Made by a program: the position numbers and the translations under genes
From: Chitinispirillales bacterium
Lineage (GTDB): Bacteria; Fibrobacterota; Chitinivibrionia; Chitinivibrionales; Chitinispirillaceae
Direction of reading: 5' to 3'
DNA length: 6,465 bases
Assembly: GCA_031254445.1 (NCBI GenBank)
Contig: JAIRUL010000260.1
Location: forward strand, 1-6,465
Notes under the pieces: model-generated
Database searches by the model: none
What the model was told of the DNA's origin: nothing
What the model saw: the letters and a program-made list of their open reading frames with translations, nothing else
In this document: positions 1 to 5,909 of the stretch, one piece after another
Layout: each line of letters begins with the position of its first letter
How positions within the stretch are numbered: position 1 is the stretch's first letter

Positions 1-2
1 TC

Positions 3-833
3 ATAAACCGTCGCGGCCAGCTCCTAACGACCATTCTTATAGGCAACAATGTTTGCAACGTGGCCTCCGCGCTGCTCTTCGCCATGCTTTTTCAGCGCAT
101 AGACGCTTACGTACCGCTCGACCTCTCCCGCATCCCGTCGCCGGAGTCGTGGTTCCTCACGCCGGTGCTGGTGGTTTTCAGCGAGATGATCCCTAAGTCG
201 CTCTACCGCATCTACGCCTTTTCCCTGACGATGAAGTCCGTTCCGGCGCTTGCGTTCTTCTTTTTTCTCTTGAGCCCCTTGTTTTGGATAGTCGATCTTG
301 TCTCCAAGGCGTTCGGCGGCGGCTCCGGCGATTCGCGCAACGCCGGTGTGCGGGAGGAGATTTTGCTTGTGGCGGTGGAGGGCGTGCGGCGCGGGAACAT
401 CTTTGACAGCGCGGATCAGATAATGAAGAACGCGCTTGGGATGAAGGGCGGGGCGATTGGGGCGCTTGCCGTGGGGGTTGACGAGTGGAAGCGTCGCCAT
501 GCCGTTTACAGGCCGTCGCAGATGCTTTCGGAGTTTGGCGGGGAGAGGGGTTTGCGGGCCGACGAGGTTGTTGTTTTTGACGAGGAGCTGAGGCTGCCGC
601 TCGGCAGCGTCTCGCTTTTAGACGTCGCGGAGCGCCGCGGCGTCTCGGGGATAGCCACGTTCGGGGCTCTAATGAAGCCATTGCCGCGCCTAAAAAGCGG
701 CATGGAGGCGTTGTCGTGTTTGCGGCGGATGCCGCCGGACTCGCCCCGGCATTATTTGGTTTTGAGCGGGGACGAGCCGGTGGGGATTCTTGACAAAATG
801 TCGCTTTTTGAGGCGGCGTTCGCCAAAAATTGA
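3..833 (+). CDS. CNNM/DUF21 transmembrane protein with divergent CBS-like tail (5' end missing)
   Basis: This is the 3' part of a CNNM/DUF21 (CorC/HlyC-type) inner-membrane protein; relatives are implicated in Mg2+ or other cation transport or its regulation. The frame is open to the window edge, giving 276 visible residues. A GTG at 60 could be taken as a start, but the DUF21 signature begins upstream of it: LLTTILIGNN followed by N at residue 19 in the 3-59 stretch. Further DUF21 features follow: the SEMIPKS motif (visible residues 60-66, the family's GE-x-PK motif) and a Phe-rich membrane segment around residues 80-100. A linker and a cytosolic region (about 125-276) align by eye with a CBS pair: EGVRRGNIFDSADQIM resembles the conserved run into the first CBS motif, and HYLVLSGDEPVGILDK resembles the second. 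The usual M-[TP]-PR signature is missing, and the protein ends at the second CBS, so there is no CorC_HlyC C-terminal domain. Family call is firm; substrate is unknown. Confidence 0.82.
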   Translation: MNRRGQLLTTILIGNNVCNVASALLFAMLFQRIDAYVPLDLSRIPSPESWFLTPVLVVFSEMIPKSLYRIYAFSLTMKSVPALAFFFFLLSPLFWIVDLVSKAFGGGSGDSRNAGVREEILLVAVEGVRRGNIFDSADQIMKNALGMKGGAIGALAVGVDEWKRRHAVYRPSQMLSEFGGERGLRADEVVVFDEELRLPLGSVSLLDVAERRGVSGIATFGALMKPLPRLKSGMEALSCLRRMPPDSPRHYLVLSGDEPVGILDKMSLFEAAFAKN

Positions 834-852
834 AAAAAATTATAATTTTTTT
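833..852. repeat. 20-bp perfect A/T palindrome after the CNNM gene
   Basis: Seven A, then TTATAA, then seven T form a perfect inverted repeat that starts on the last base of the CNNM stop codon. The T7 run could act as the tail of a weak terminator on either strand, but there is no GC stem, so termination is doubtful. A bendable AT-rich protein-binding site is an alternative. The symmetry is seen directly; the role is not known. Confidence 0.45.
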
Positions 853-861
853 GTAAAAAAC

Positions 862-891
862 TTGATTTTGGGGCGCTCCTTATATTATTAT
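862..891 (+). promoter_or_regulatory. Candidate sigma70 promoter for the M23 peptidase gene
   Basis: A TTGATT at 862-867 and a TATTAT at 886-891 are separated by 18 nt. The site lies in the AT-rich gap just upstream of the M23 gene on its strand. Transcription would start near 897-899 and give a leader of roughly 110 nt. The -10 region is a run of TAT/TTA repeats, so its exact register is uncertain. Confidence 0.35.
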
Positions 892-900
892 TAAGTCTAT

Positions 901-953
901 GGATTTAAAAAATCCGCGTTAGTTGTTGATTTTTATGGGCTATCAATGCTAAC
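901..953 (+). promoter_or_regulatory. Two inverted repeats in the M23 gene leader
   Basis: The first is GGATTT-AAA-AAATCC (901-915), which would sit at the very 5' end of the transcript. The second (918-953) pairs GTTAG with CTAAC and TTGAT with ATCAA across a small internal loop (TTG/TG), closing an 11-nt loop. No known riboswitch class is recognised. The stems are AT-rich and of modest stability, so this is a candidate structured leader only. Confidence 0.35.
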
Positions 954-1010
954 ATTAAAGTAGGGGGTGTCATCATAGGAGAATTTTCTTTGTAACGGAA
1001 CCGGGGAATA

Positions 1011-1940
1011 ATGAGCAAACGTAGATGGAATTTTGTTTTCGCCGAAACCCGCGACTCTAGGGGTTTGAGTTCGGTAGGCATACCTGGTATTGCCGTGGCT
1101 CTCTGCGCCGTGGTGATTGTGGCTGGGTTGTGCGGTTTTGCCCGCGTCGCATATCTTGGATCGAGTTACGCTTTGGCCGTGTACAACGCGACGGAGGCGC
1201 GCCGCGAGAACGATAGGCTTAAAGTGAGGATAGAGAGTTTGGAGCGGTTTGTCTCGCAGGAGACGGCTGTTATATCGGATCTCGCCACCTACGAAGACAA
1301 CGCGCGCTTGAAGTACGGCCTCAACGCGATAAGCAGCGATGTCCGCAAGGCCGGCGTGGGCGGCTTCCCCTCGCGCGACGATATTTTGTACTCTTCCATG
1401 CTCGACCCGCTTACCGTCAAGGCGGAGTCGCTGCGGTTGCAGGCGCAGGCGCTCAACTATCAGGCGGAGCTTCAGGAGACCACCTTTTCCGATATGTCGG
1501 GCAGCGTCCAAAGGGTGCATAGCGCTCTAAACAAGCGCCCCGCGATATGGCCGGCAAACGGGCGCCTAACGTCAACGTTCGGATACCGCAACCACCCGTT
1601 CACAGGTTTGCGCCTGCTCCACGAGGGCTTAGACATAGCCAACAGCATTTGGACCCCTATACACGCCTCCGCCGACGGATTGGTGACGGAAGTCAACTCT
1701 TGGACCCACTTCGGCAATATGGTCAAGATAACTCACGACAGCGAGTATACCACCCTTTACGGCCACATGCAGAAGCAGGCCGTGACGAACGGGCAGTTTG
1801 TCAAGCGGGGCGATGTGATCGGCTACATCGGCAACACGGGGAGAAGCACGGGGCCGCACCTGCACTACGAAGTCCACAAAAACGGCCGTTCGGTTGATCC
1901 GATGGGGTTCATCGTGGCGGGGGATCAGATAGTTGATTGA
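1011..1940 (+). CDS. Membrane-anchored M23 (LytM-type) peptidoglycan metalloendopeptidase
   Basis: A 309-residue zinc endopeptidase expected to cut peptide cross-links in peptidoglycan from the periplasmic side of the inner membrane. A short basic N-terminus (KRRWNF) precedes one transmembrane segment (about 24-47). A helical, coiled-coil-prone region follows (about 58-90 and 133-172), then the M23 domain (about 179-305). The catalytic set is complete: HEGLD supplies H204 and D208, GHM supplies H252, and HLH supplies H283 and H285. By analogy with LytM, H204, D208 and H285 bind zinc while H252 and H283 act in catalysis. It is therefore likely active, unlike degenerate LytM activators such as EnvC. 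ATG 1011 is the only reasonable start because an in-frame TAA lies at 993-995; the ribosome site is weak (GGGGA close to the ATG). It appears to be transcribed alone and converges on fliN. Its physiological role (growth, division, or opening the wall for an appendage) cannot be read from the sequence. Confidence 0.9.
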   Translation: MSKRRWNFVFAETRDSRGLSSVGIPGIAVALCAVVIVAGLCGFARVAYLGSSYALAVYNATEARRENDRLKVRIESLERFVSQETAVISDLATYEDNARLKYGLNAISSDVRKAGVGGFPSRDDILYSSMLDPLTVKAESLRLQAQALNYQAELQETTFSDMSGSVQRVHSALNKRPAIWPANGRLTSTFGYRNHPFTGLRLLHEGLDIANSIWTPIHASADGLVTEVNSWTHFGNMVKITHDSEYTTLYGHMQKQAVTNGQFVKRGDVIGYIGNTGRSTGPHLHYEVHKNGRSVDPMGFIVAGDQIVD

Positions 1941-1979
1941 TTCGGTGCGCGGCGGGGTTGCGGGGGGTGTTAGCTTCTT

Positions 1980-2004
1980 TTTAAAATATGCGCCCGTAGG
2001 GCGC
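1980..2004 (-). terminator. Intrinsic terminator downstream of fliN
   Basis: GCGCCC-loop-GGGCGC (1990-2004) is a perfect 6-bp GC stem with a 3-nt loop. Read on the minus strand it is followed by ATATTTT, a short U-rich tail. It lies 38 nt past the fliN stop. On the plus strand the hairpin is followed by GGAAACC, so it should not stop rightward M23 transcripts by the same mechanism. Confidence 0.5.
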
Positions 2005-2041
2005 GGAAACCGGTACGGCGAGAATCGATGCGGCGATGGCG

Positions 2042-2302
2042 CTACAAGTGTTTGAACTTTTCTTTGGCATTGTATAGTTGGGATATTCGTACCGACATTG
2101 TGTCTCCTACCACTGTTATTTCGCCTTTGGCCAGCATTTTTTTGCAGATGTAGACGTCCACCGGTTCGCCGGCCATGCTGTTTAGCCTTACCACTTGGCC
2201 CTTTTTCATTTTAAGCAGCTCGCGCACGCTCATCTTGGTCTGCCCAAGCTGTACGGCTATGGGGATGTTTACGTCTAAGAGCATATTGATGGTGTTCGGC
2301 AT
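2042..2302 (-). CDS. fliN: Flagellar motor switch protein FliN (minimal SpoA domain)
   Basis: An 86-residue protein that is essentially one SpoA/FliN C-terminal domain. FliN packs with FliM at the base of the C-ring in the cytoplasm and takes part in switching rotation and docking the export apparatus. The FliN hallmarks are clear: LLDVNIPIAVQLGQTKMSV near the N-terminus (the family's LG-x-TK-M/L-x-h-R-E-hL core), then LNSMAGEPVDVYI and AKGEITVVGDTMSVRI. The longer N-terminal extension of FliN proteins such as the roughly 137-residue enteric one is absent. ATG 2302 is the first possible start: the upstream frame has no ATG, GTG or TTG before an in-frame TGA, and a GGAG lies only 2 nt from the ATG. 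It is encoded opposite its neighbours and has its own promoter and terminator. A type III secretion SctQ C-terminal product would look similar, but the fapA neighbour favours the flagellar reading. Confidence 0.88.
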   Translation of the reverse strand: MPNTINMLLDVNIPIAVQLGQTKMSVRELLKMKKGQVVRLNSMAGEPVDVYICKKMLAKGEITVVGDTMSVRISQLYNAKEKFKHL

Positions 2303-2332
2303 ATCTCCAAAACTACCTTTCGCGGTCGAGGC

Positions 2333-2347
2333 CGGCGGGAGCCGCCG
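2333..2347 (-). promoter_or_regulatory. GC-rich hairpin in the fliN leader near the start codon
   Basis: CGGCGG and CCGCCG form a perfect 6-bp stem around a 3-nt loop, about 30 nt upstream of the fliN ATG on the transcript strand. There is no U-tract after it, so it is not a terminator. It could influence translation or simply reflect GC-rich sequence. Confidence 0.3.
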
Positions 2348-2397
2348 CCCGAATCAAGCATAAAAATATCGGCGAGGCCGTTTATGCCAAGCCCTAT

Positions 2398-2417
2398 GCC
2401 GCATGTCCCACTGCGGC
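2398..2417 (-). promoter_or_regulatory. Hairpin at the 5' end of the fliN transcript
   Basis: GCCGCA and TGCGGC pair as a 6-bp stem with an 8-nt loop. The stem begins a few bases after the transcription start expected from the promoter at 2427-2455, so it would cap the 5' end of the fliN mRNA. Such 5' hairpins often protect transcripts from decay; that role is inferred here. Confidence 0.35.
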
Positions 2418-2426
2418 GTTATTATT

Positions 2427-2455
2427 ATTATAGGCATGACGCAATAAATAATCAA
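2427..2455 (-). promoter_or_regulatory. Sigma70-type promoter for fliN
   Basis: On the minus strand TTGATT (2455-2450) and a perfect TATAAT (2432-2427) are separated by exactly 17 nt. This is the best promoter match in the window. Start of transcription would be near 2420, leaving a leader of about 118 nt before the fliN ATG. A housekeeping promoter, rather than a sigma28 or sigma54 flagellar promoter, would make fliN expression less dependent on the flagellar cascade. Confidence 0.6.
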
Positions 2456-2466
2456 GCGAAAAATTA

Positions 2467-2498
2467 TAAAATTTGCCGCGCGGCGCCGTGCATATAAT
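2467..2498 (+). promoter_or_regulatory. Candidate alternative promoter for the fapA unit (sigma28-like element and TATAAT)
   Basis: TAAAATTT (2467-2474) and GCCG (2485-2488) resemble the TAAAGTTT and GCCGATAA boxes of the flagellar sigma factor FliA, but the spacing is 10 rather than 11 nt and the second half of the -10 box does not match. A perfect TATAAT at 2493-2498 overlaps the end of this element but lacks a convincing -35 at the right distance. A GCCGCGCGGC palindrome lies between (2475-2484). Weak evidence, listed because a flagellar unit begins just downstream. Confidence 0.22.
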
Positions 2499-2520
2499 AT
2501 ATTTATACTGAGGAGTTGTA

Positions 2521-2551
2521 TTGACATAAGTACTATATTACTAAATAAGAT
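2521..2551 (+). promoter_or_regulatory. fapA: Candidate sigma70 promoter directly upstream of fapA
   Basis: A perfect TTGACA -35 (2521-2526) is followed by AT-rich sequence with imperfect -10 candidates: TAAATA (2542-2547, 15-nt spacer) or TAAGAT (2546-2551, 19-nt spacer). Neither spacing is ideal. The location, 35-65 nt before the fapA start and divergent from the fliN promoter, supports a promoter for the rightward unit. Confidence 0.35.
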
Positions 2552-2586
2552 AGCGTTTCCGCCCCGATTGCCGAGGAAATTGTTTG

Positions 2587-3957
2587 ATGGAGCAGCCAAA
2601 GGGCATAATTGTCAAGTACACCGCCGACCGCATGAAGGCCTTTGTGATGCTCTCCAAGAGCTTCGGCCAGATTAATGCGGGCATGGTGCTCACGGAGCTG
2701 CTTCACAAGGGCATAGTGCACGGGCTTAGGAACGCCATGATACACAAGATAATCGCGGCGTCGCACTTCGACATGTACGTGGAGGTGGCGCAGGGGACGG
2801 ACGCGACGCCAGGGACGGACGGGAGGGTTGAGGTGTTGGCCGGCGCGGTTGAAAGGGCTGTGGATGCAAAAGGCGAACCTATTACGGCTGCGGGCGGCAA
2901 GGCGGGCGATAATAACATTTTTGACCGTATCGTCATTGTAAAGGCCGGGGATCGCCTTGCCCGCCGCGTCCCGCCGGTGCCGGGGGTGGACGGGATGGAT
3001 GTTTTCGGCAACGCCCTCCCCGCGCCGCCGGTTAAAGACGCCGCGCTTGTGGGCGGCGGCGGGGTTGTGAGCGCCCAAAACGACCCGAACCTCCTTGTCG
3101 CGGTGCACGGCGGGATCTTTAAGTATGGCTCAGGCGGGTTGGCAGAGGTGCACCCCTACCGGGAGATAGACGGCGACGTGAGCAGCGCGGCGGGCCGCGT
3201 GTCGTTTACCGGCGACCTGAAGATTGCCGGGGCTATCCGCCAGGGTTCCGCCGTGGAGGTATCGGGGATGCTTATGGTTTTGGGCGTTATCGAGGGCGCG
3301 GCCGTTAAGTGCGGCGGCGATCTCTCCGTAGGGGCGGGGGTGCGCGGCGCGGGTGCGGCGGTCGTTGAGTGCGGCGGGAGCGCGTGGGCCGCTTGCATCG
3401 AAAGCGCCAAGTTCACCTCCGGCGGCGGCGTAACGGTGACGGAGGGCATCGCGAACTCGGTGGTCAACGCCAAGGGCATAGTGAAAGCCCGCAGTATCGT
3501 TGGCGGCAAGATTACTGCCGCCGGCGGGGTCTTGGCCGAAACGGTCGGCGACGAGGGCAACGCGTTCACCGAGATTGACGTGGGGGCAATACACCGCTAC
3601 GCGTCGGAGCGCGTGCTCATGAAGAGTACCTTGGAGACGCAGCATCTCCTCTCCGAGGGGTACGTCTCGGAGCTCTTCAGCTACGTGCGCGACAACATGG
3701 ACGCGGAGGGCCGTATTCCCGACGACAAGCTGCGCTCCCTTGAGCATTACAAAAACAGCATGACCGGCTCGGCCGCCAGATGCGAAGAAATTGAAAAGAA
3801 GCTGCAAGAGCTGGAAGAGTTGCTCGAAGAGCTTGCCGACTGCAACATCAAGGCCGCGGAGATACGCCCAAACGTGCTCCTAAAGCTGGGGTTTGCCAAT
3901 CAGCAGGTGAAAGAGACGCTAAAAAACGTTTTACTAAAGCCCTCGGGAGCGAAATAA
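2587..3957 (+). CDS. fapA: FapA/DUF342 family flagellar assembly protein
   Basis: A 456-residue cytoplasmic FapA-family protein. In Vibrio vulnificus FapA is needed for flagellation and localises to the flagellated pole; the biochemical activity of the family is not settled. Residues about 7-60 match the FapA N-terminal domain. The family signatures follow: GTDATPGTDGRVE (about 70-82) and AGDRLARRVPPVPGVDGMDV (120-139, ending VFGN). Residues about 195-330 form repeated short Gly-punctuated beta strands (SFTGDLKIAG, VEVSGMLMVLG and similar), the expected right-handed beta-helix. Residues 395-425 (EIEKKLQELEELLEELAD and flanks) form a coiled coil. Length is within the family range. ATG 2587 has GAGGA 9 nt upstream; a TTG directly before it (2584) is a possible alternative that would add one residue. 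It is the first gene of the rightward unit and ends 3 nt before the TPR gene. Confidence 0.87.
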   Translation: MEQPKGIIVKYTADRMKAFVMLSKSFGQINAGMVLTELLHKGIVHGLRNAMIHKIIAASHFDMYVEVAQGTDATPGTDGRVEVLAGAVERAVDAKGEPITAAGGKAGDNNIFDRIVIVKAGDRLARRVPPVPGVDGMDVFGNALPAPPVKDAALVGGGGVVSAQNDPNLLVAVHGGIFKYGSGGLAEVHPYREIDGDVSSAAGRVSFTGDLKIAGAIRQGSAVEVSGMLMVLGVIEGAAVKCGGDLSVGAGVRGAGAAVVECGGSAWAACIESAKFTSGGGVTVTEGIANSVVNAKGIVKARSIVGGKITAAGGVLAETVGDEGNAFTEIDVGAIHRYASERVLMKSTLETQHLLSEGYVSELFSYVRDNMDAEGRIPDDKLRSLEHYKNSMTGSAARCEEIEKKLQELEELLEELADCNIKAAEIRPNVLLKLGFANQQVKETLKNVLLKPSGAK

Positions 3958-3960
3958 TCA

Positions 3961-5880
3961 ATGAGAATTCGTAAATGCTGTGTATTTGCCGTCGCCGCTT
4001 GCGTCATGCTTGCGCATGCCGCCGCCTTTGGGGCGGGGGCGGACGACTCCGGCGAGTACATTCATTACCGTTTAGCCGTGCAGTACAAAAACGAGAAGAA
4101 GTACGACAAGGCTATAGAGGAATTTCGGAAAGTGCTGGCCGCTTACCCCGACCACTACAACTCCTATATGCAGCTGGCGGAGATATACGTCCGGCAGGGC
4201 AACCACAAGCTTGCCGTCTACAACCTTCAGCGGGCGCTCGTCTACAACCCCGGCTGGGGCAAGGCGCAGCTCATGCTCGCCGAGTCCTATGCCGCCGACG
4301 GGCAGTACGACAAGGCGGTGCGCGAGTACCAGATATACCAAAACGGCGGCGACCCGGTCGTCAAAGACAGCCTGCAGCATGTTATCAACGGGTTGATGGA
4401 TAAGATGAGGGGCGTCTCCTCCTCAACCGCCGCGAAGCAGCATACAGGCGCCGCCGCGCAGAAGCAGCCGGCGAAGCAGCAGCCTTTCCCGACCGCTACG
4501 CCGGTCAAGCTCGACCCGAGGGCCGAGGAGGCGATGAAAAAGGTCGTCTCCCTCTACGGCGAGGGCAAGCACGAAGAGATGCTCGCAGCGGTGAAAGATG
4601 TTTTAGCCATACAATCCAACCACCCGGGCGCATATTATTACGCAGGGCTTGTCCGCATGAAGAACGGGCAGGCCGATATGGCGAAGATCAACTTCCGCAA
4701 AGCCCTCCCGCACCCTATATACGGCGGCGCGGCCTACTACTACCTTGGAGTGCTGAGCGGGAAAGAGGGCGCGAAGGGCGAGGCCGTCAAGTACCTGGCC
4801 GCGGCCCTCAACACCAAGTCTGCCGATTTTGACAGGAACGACGCGGCGAAGCTCATAGAGCAGTACGGCGGCCCAAAAGTCGCCGACAGCCTTGCGCGGG
4901 CGCCAGGGGCGGACGACACCGCCGCGGTGAGCGCCGTGACGCCAGAGAAGTACGCCCCCATAGAGATACGCATAGACTCGATGCTCTCGATGATGACCGT
5001 CGACACCCTCACAGACGCCGGGCAGAAGCTCCTCGCCGCGATCCGCGCATTTACCGCCGGCAAGTACGACGACGCGCTGCGCGAGTTCAAAAACGTGCTT
5101 GCCGAAAACCCCAACGGCCCGGTGGCGGCGCAGTGCCTCTACAACGCCGGTATTTGCTACTACCGCTTGCGCCTCTACAAAGACGCGGAGAACCAGTTTC
5201 AGCTCTTCCTAGACCGCTTCCCGAACCACCGCTTCGCCGCGCGCGCCGCTTTCTTTAAGGCGTGCTGCTACCAGGAGAGAAGCGACTACGCCGTTTCCGA
5301 GAAGCTCTTCCGCCAATTCATACAGGGCAATAGAACCCACGAGTGGGTAGGCAGGGCATACGAACGCCTCGGCGACAGCTACGCCGACTTAGAGCAGCAC
5401 AAGAAAGCGATAGACGCCTACATCCAAGCGCTGGCCGGCAACGGGCCCACCCCCACCGACAGGGTGATAATCAACTACAAGCTCGGCAACTCCTGCATGG
5501 TGGTCGGCGACAACAGCCGCGCCGTAACGTACTTCAACGCGGCGATAGAGATAGGCGAAAAGAACAGCGTCTATATGCGCGTCCCCGACAGCTACTACAA
5601 AATCGCCGACATAAAATTCAAGCAAAAAGAGTTCACCGCCGCGCTGGACCTCTACAAAAAAGTAACAAGAAAATACACCGCATTCCAAGAGACGCCCTGG
5701 GGCCTCTTCCAAATAGCGGGCATACAGCGCAACCTAAAGATGTATAGGGACGCCGTGGAGACGTATAGGGACTTGATGCAGAAGTACCCCGACGACTACT
5801 GGTCCAAGCAGGCGCAATGGAAGTTGGACGACACGATATGGGAGCATGAATATAGGGCGGGGGAGGCGAAGAAGCAGTGA
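3961..5880 (+). CDS. Exported tetratricopeptide-repeat protein
   Basis: A 639-residue periplasmic TPR protein, probably a scaffold for protein-protein contacts. A signal peptide is clear: RIRK, a hydrophobic core, and a likely cut around AFGAGA-DD (about residues 24-27). A VAAC at 11-14 resembles a lipobox but is too near the N-terminus, with hydrophobic sequence continuing past it, so a lipoprotein is unlikely. About thirteen TPR units fall in three blocks. Block one (about 30-131) has canonical repeats such as YMQLAEIYVRQGNHKLAVYN. A Gln/Ala/Pro/Lys-rich linker (about 152-183) follows. Block two spans about 187-285; a second linker spans 300-350. Block three (about 352-612) includes YNAGICYYRLRLYKDAENQF, similar in style to BamD or CpoB repeats. 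There is no catalytic domain or outer-membrane anchor. The start has GGGAG 11 nt upstream, inside the end of fapA, so translation is probably coupled to fapA. An envelope-complex role linked to the flagellum is inferred from position only. Confidence 0.83.
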   Translation: MRIRKCCVFAVAACVMLAHAAAFGAGADDSGEYIHYRLAVQYKNEKKYDKAIEEFRKVLAAYPDHYNSYMQLAEIYVRQGNHKLAVYNLQRALVYNPGWGKAQLMLAESYAADGQYDKAVREYQIYQNGGDPVVKDSLQHVINGLMDKMRGVSSSTAAKQHTGAAAQKQPAKQQPFPTATPVKLDPRAEEAMKKVVSLYGEGKHEEMLAAVKDVLAIQSNHPGAYYYAGLVRMKNGQADMAKINFRKALPHPIYGGAAYYYLGVLSGKEGAKGEAVKYLAAALNTKSADFDRNDAAKLIEQYGGPKVADSLARAPGADDTAAVSAVTPEKYAPIEIRIDSMLSMMTVDTLTDAGQKLLAAIRAFTAGKYDDALREFKNVLAENPNGPVAAQCLYNAGICYYRLRLYKDAENQFQLFLDRFPNHRFAARAAFFKACCYQERSDYAVSEKLFRQFIQGNRTHEWVGRAYERLGDSYADLEQHKKAIDAYIQALAGNGPTPTDRVIINYKLGNSCMVVGDNSRAVTYFNAAIEIGEKNSVYMRVPDSYYKIADIKFKQKEFTAALDLYKKVTRKYTAFQETPWGLFQIAGIQRNLKMYRDAVETYRDLMQKYPDDYWSKQAQWKLDDTIWEHEYRAGEAKKQ

Positions 5881-5896
5881 ATAATAAACTAATAAC

Positions 5897-5909
5897 AGGG
5901 TAACAGTTG
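5897..5909 (+). promoter_or_regulatory. Ribosome site and TTG start of the FlgN-like gene
   Basis: AGGG (5897-5900) sits 6 nt before a TTG. The preceding in-frame codons are CAG and a TAA stop, so no earlier start exists, and no ATG or GTG lies near the N-terminus downstream. This fixes TTG 5907 as the start and suggests modest translation. Confidence 0.6.

Noticed and set aside
24..681. Long open frames on the minus strand opposite the CNNM gene
   Set aside because: They are Arg/Pro/Ser-rich with no domain pattern and lie antisense to a recognised family, as expected for GC-rich DNA.
812..840. GGCG/CGCC stem at the end of the CNNM gene as a terminator
   Set aside because: Only 4 bp with a 5-nt loop and followed by A residues rather than T on the transcript strand.
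933..1520. Minus-strand open frame of 195 codons opposite the M23 gene
   Set aside because: No recognisable family, and the plus strand encodes a clear M23 enzyme over the same bases.
2354..2599. Minus-strand 81-codon hydrophobic open frame between fliN and fapA
   Set aside because: It covers the divergent promoters and the fapA start, and its Ile/Leu-rich look comes from the AT-rich intergenic sequence. No family pattern or good ribosome site was seen.
2533..3807. Minus-strand open frames of 191 and 225 codons opposite fapA
   Set aside because: His/Arg/Ala-rich shadow frames without domain signatures; fapA on the plus strand explains the region.
3971..4003. Lipoprotein signal (VAAC) in the TPR protein
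   Set aside because: The Cys is at residue 14, leaving too short a hydrophobic core before it, and hydrophobic sequence continues to a normal signal peptidase I site.
5742..5772. Direct repeat GTATAGGGAC, two copies 21 bp apart
   Set aside because: Both copies lie in the TPR coding sequence and encode YRD in related helices, so the similarity follows from the protein repeat.
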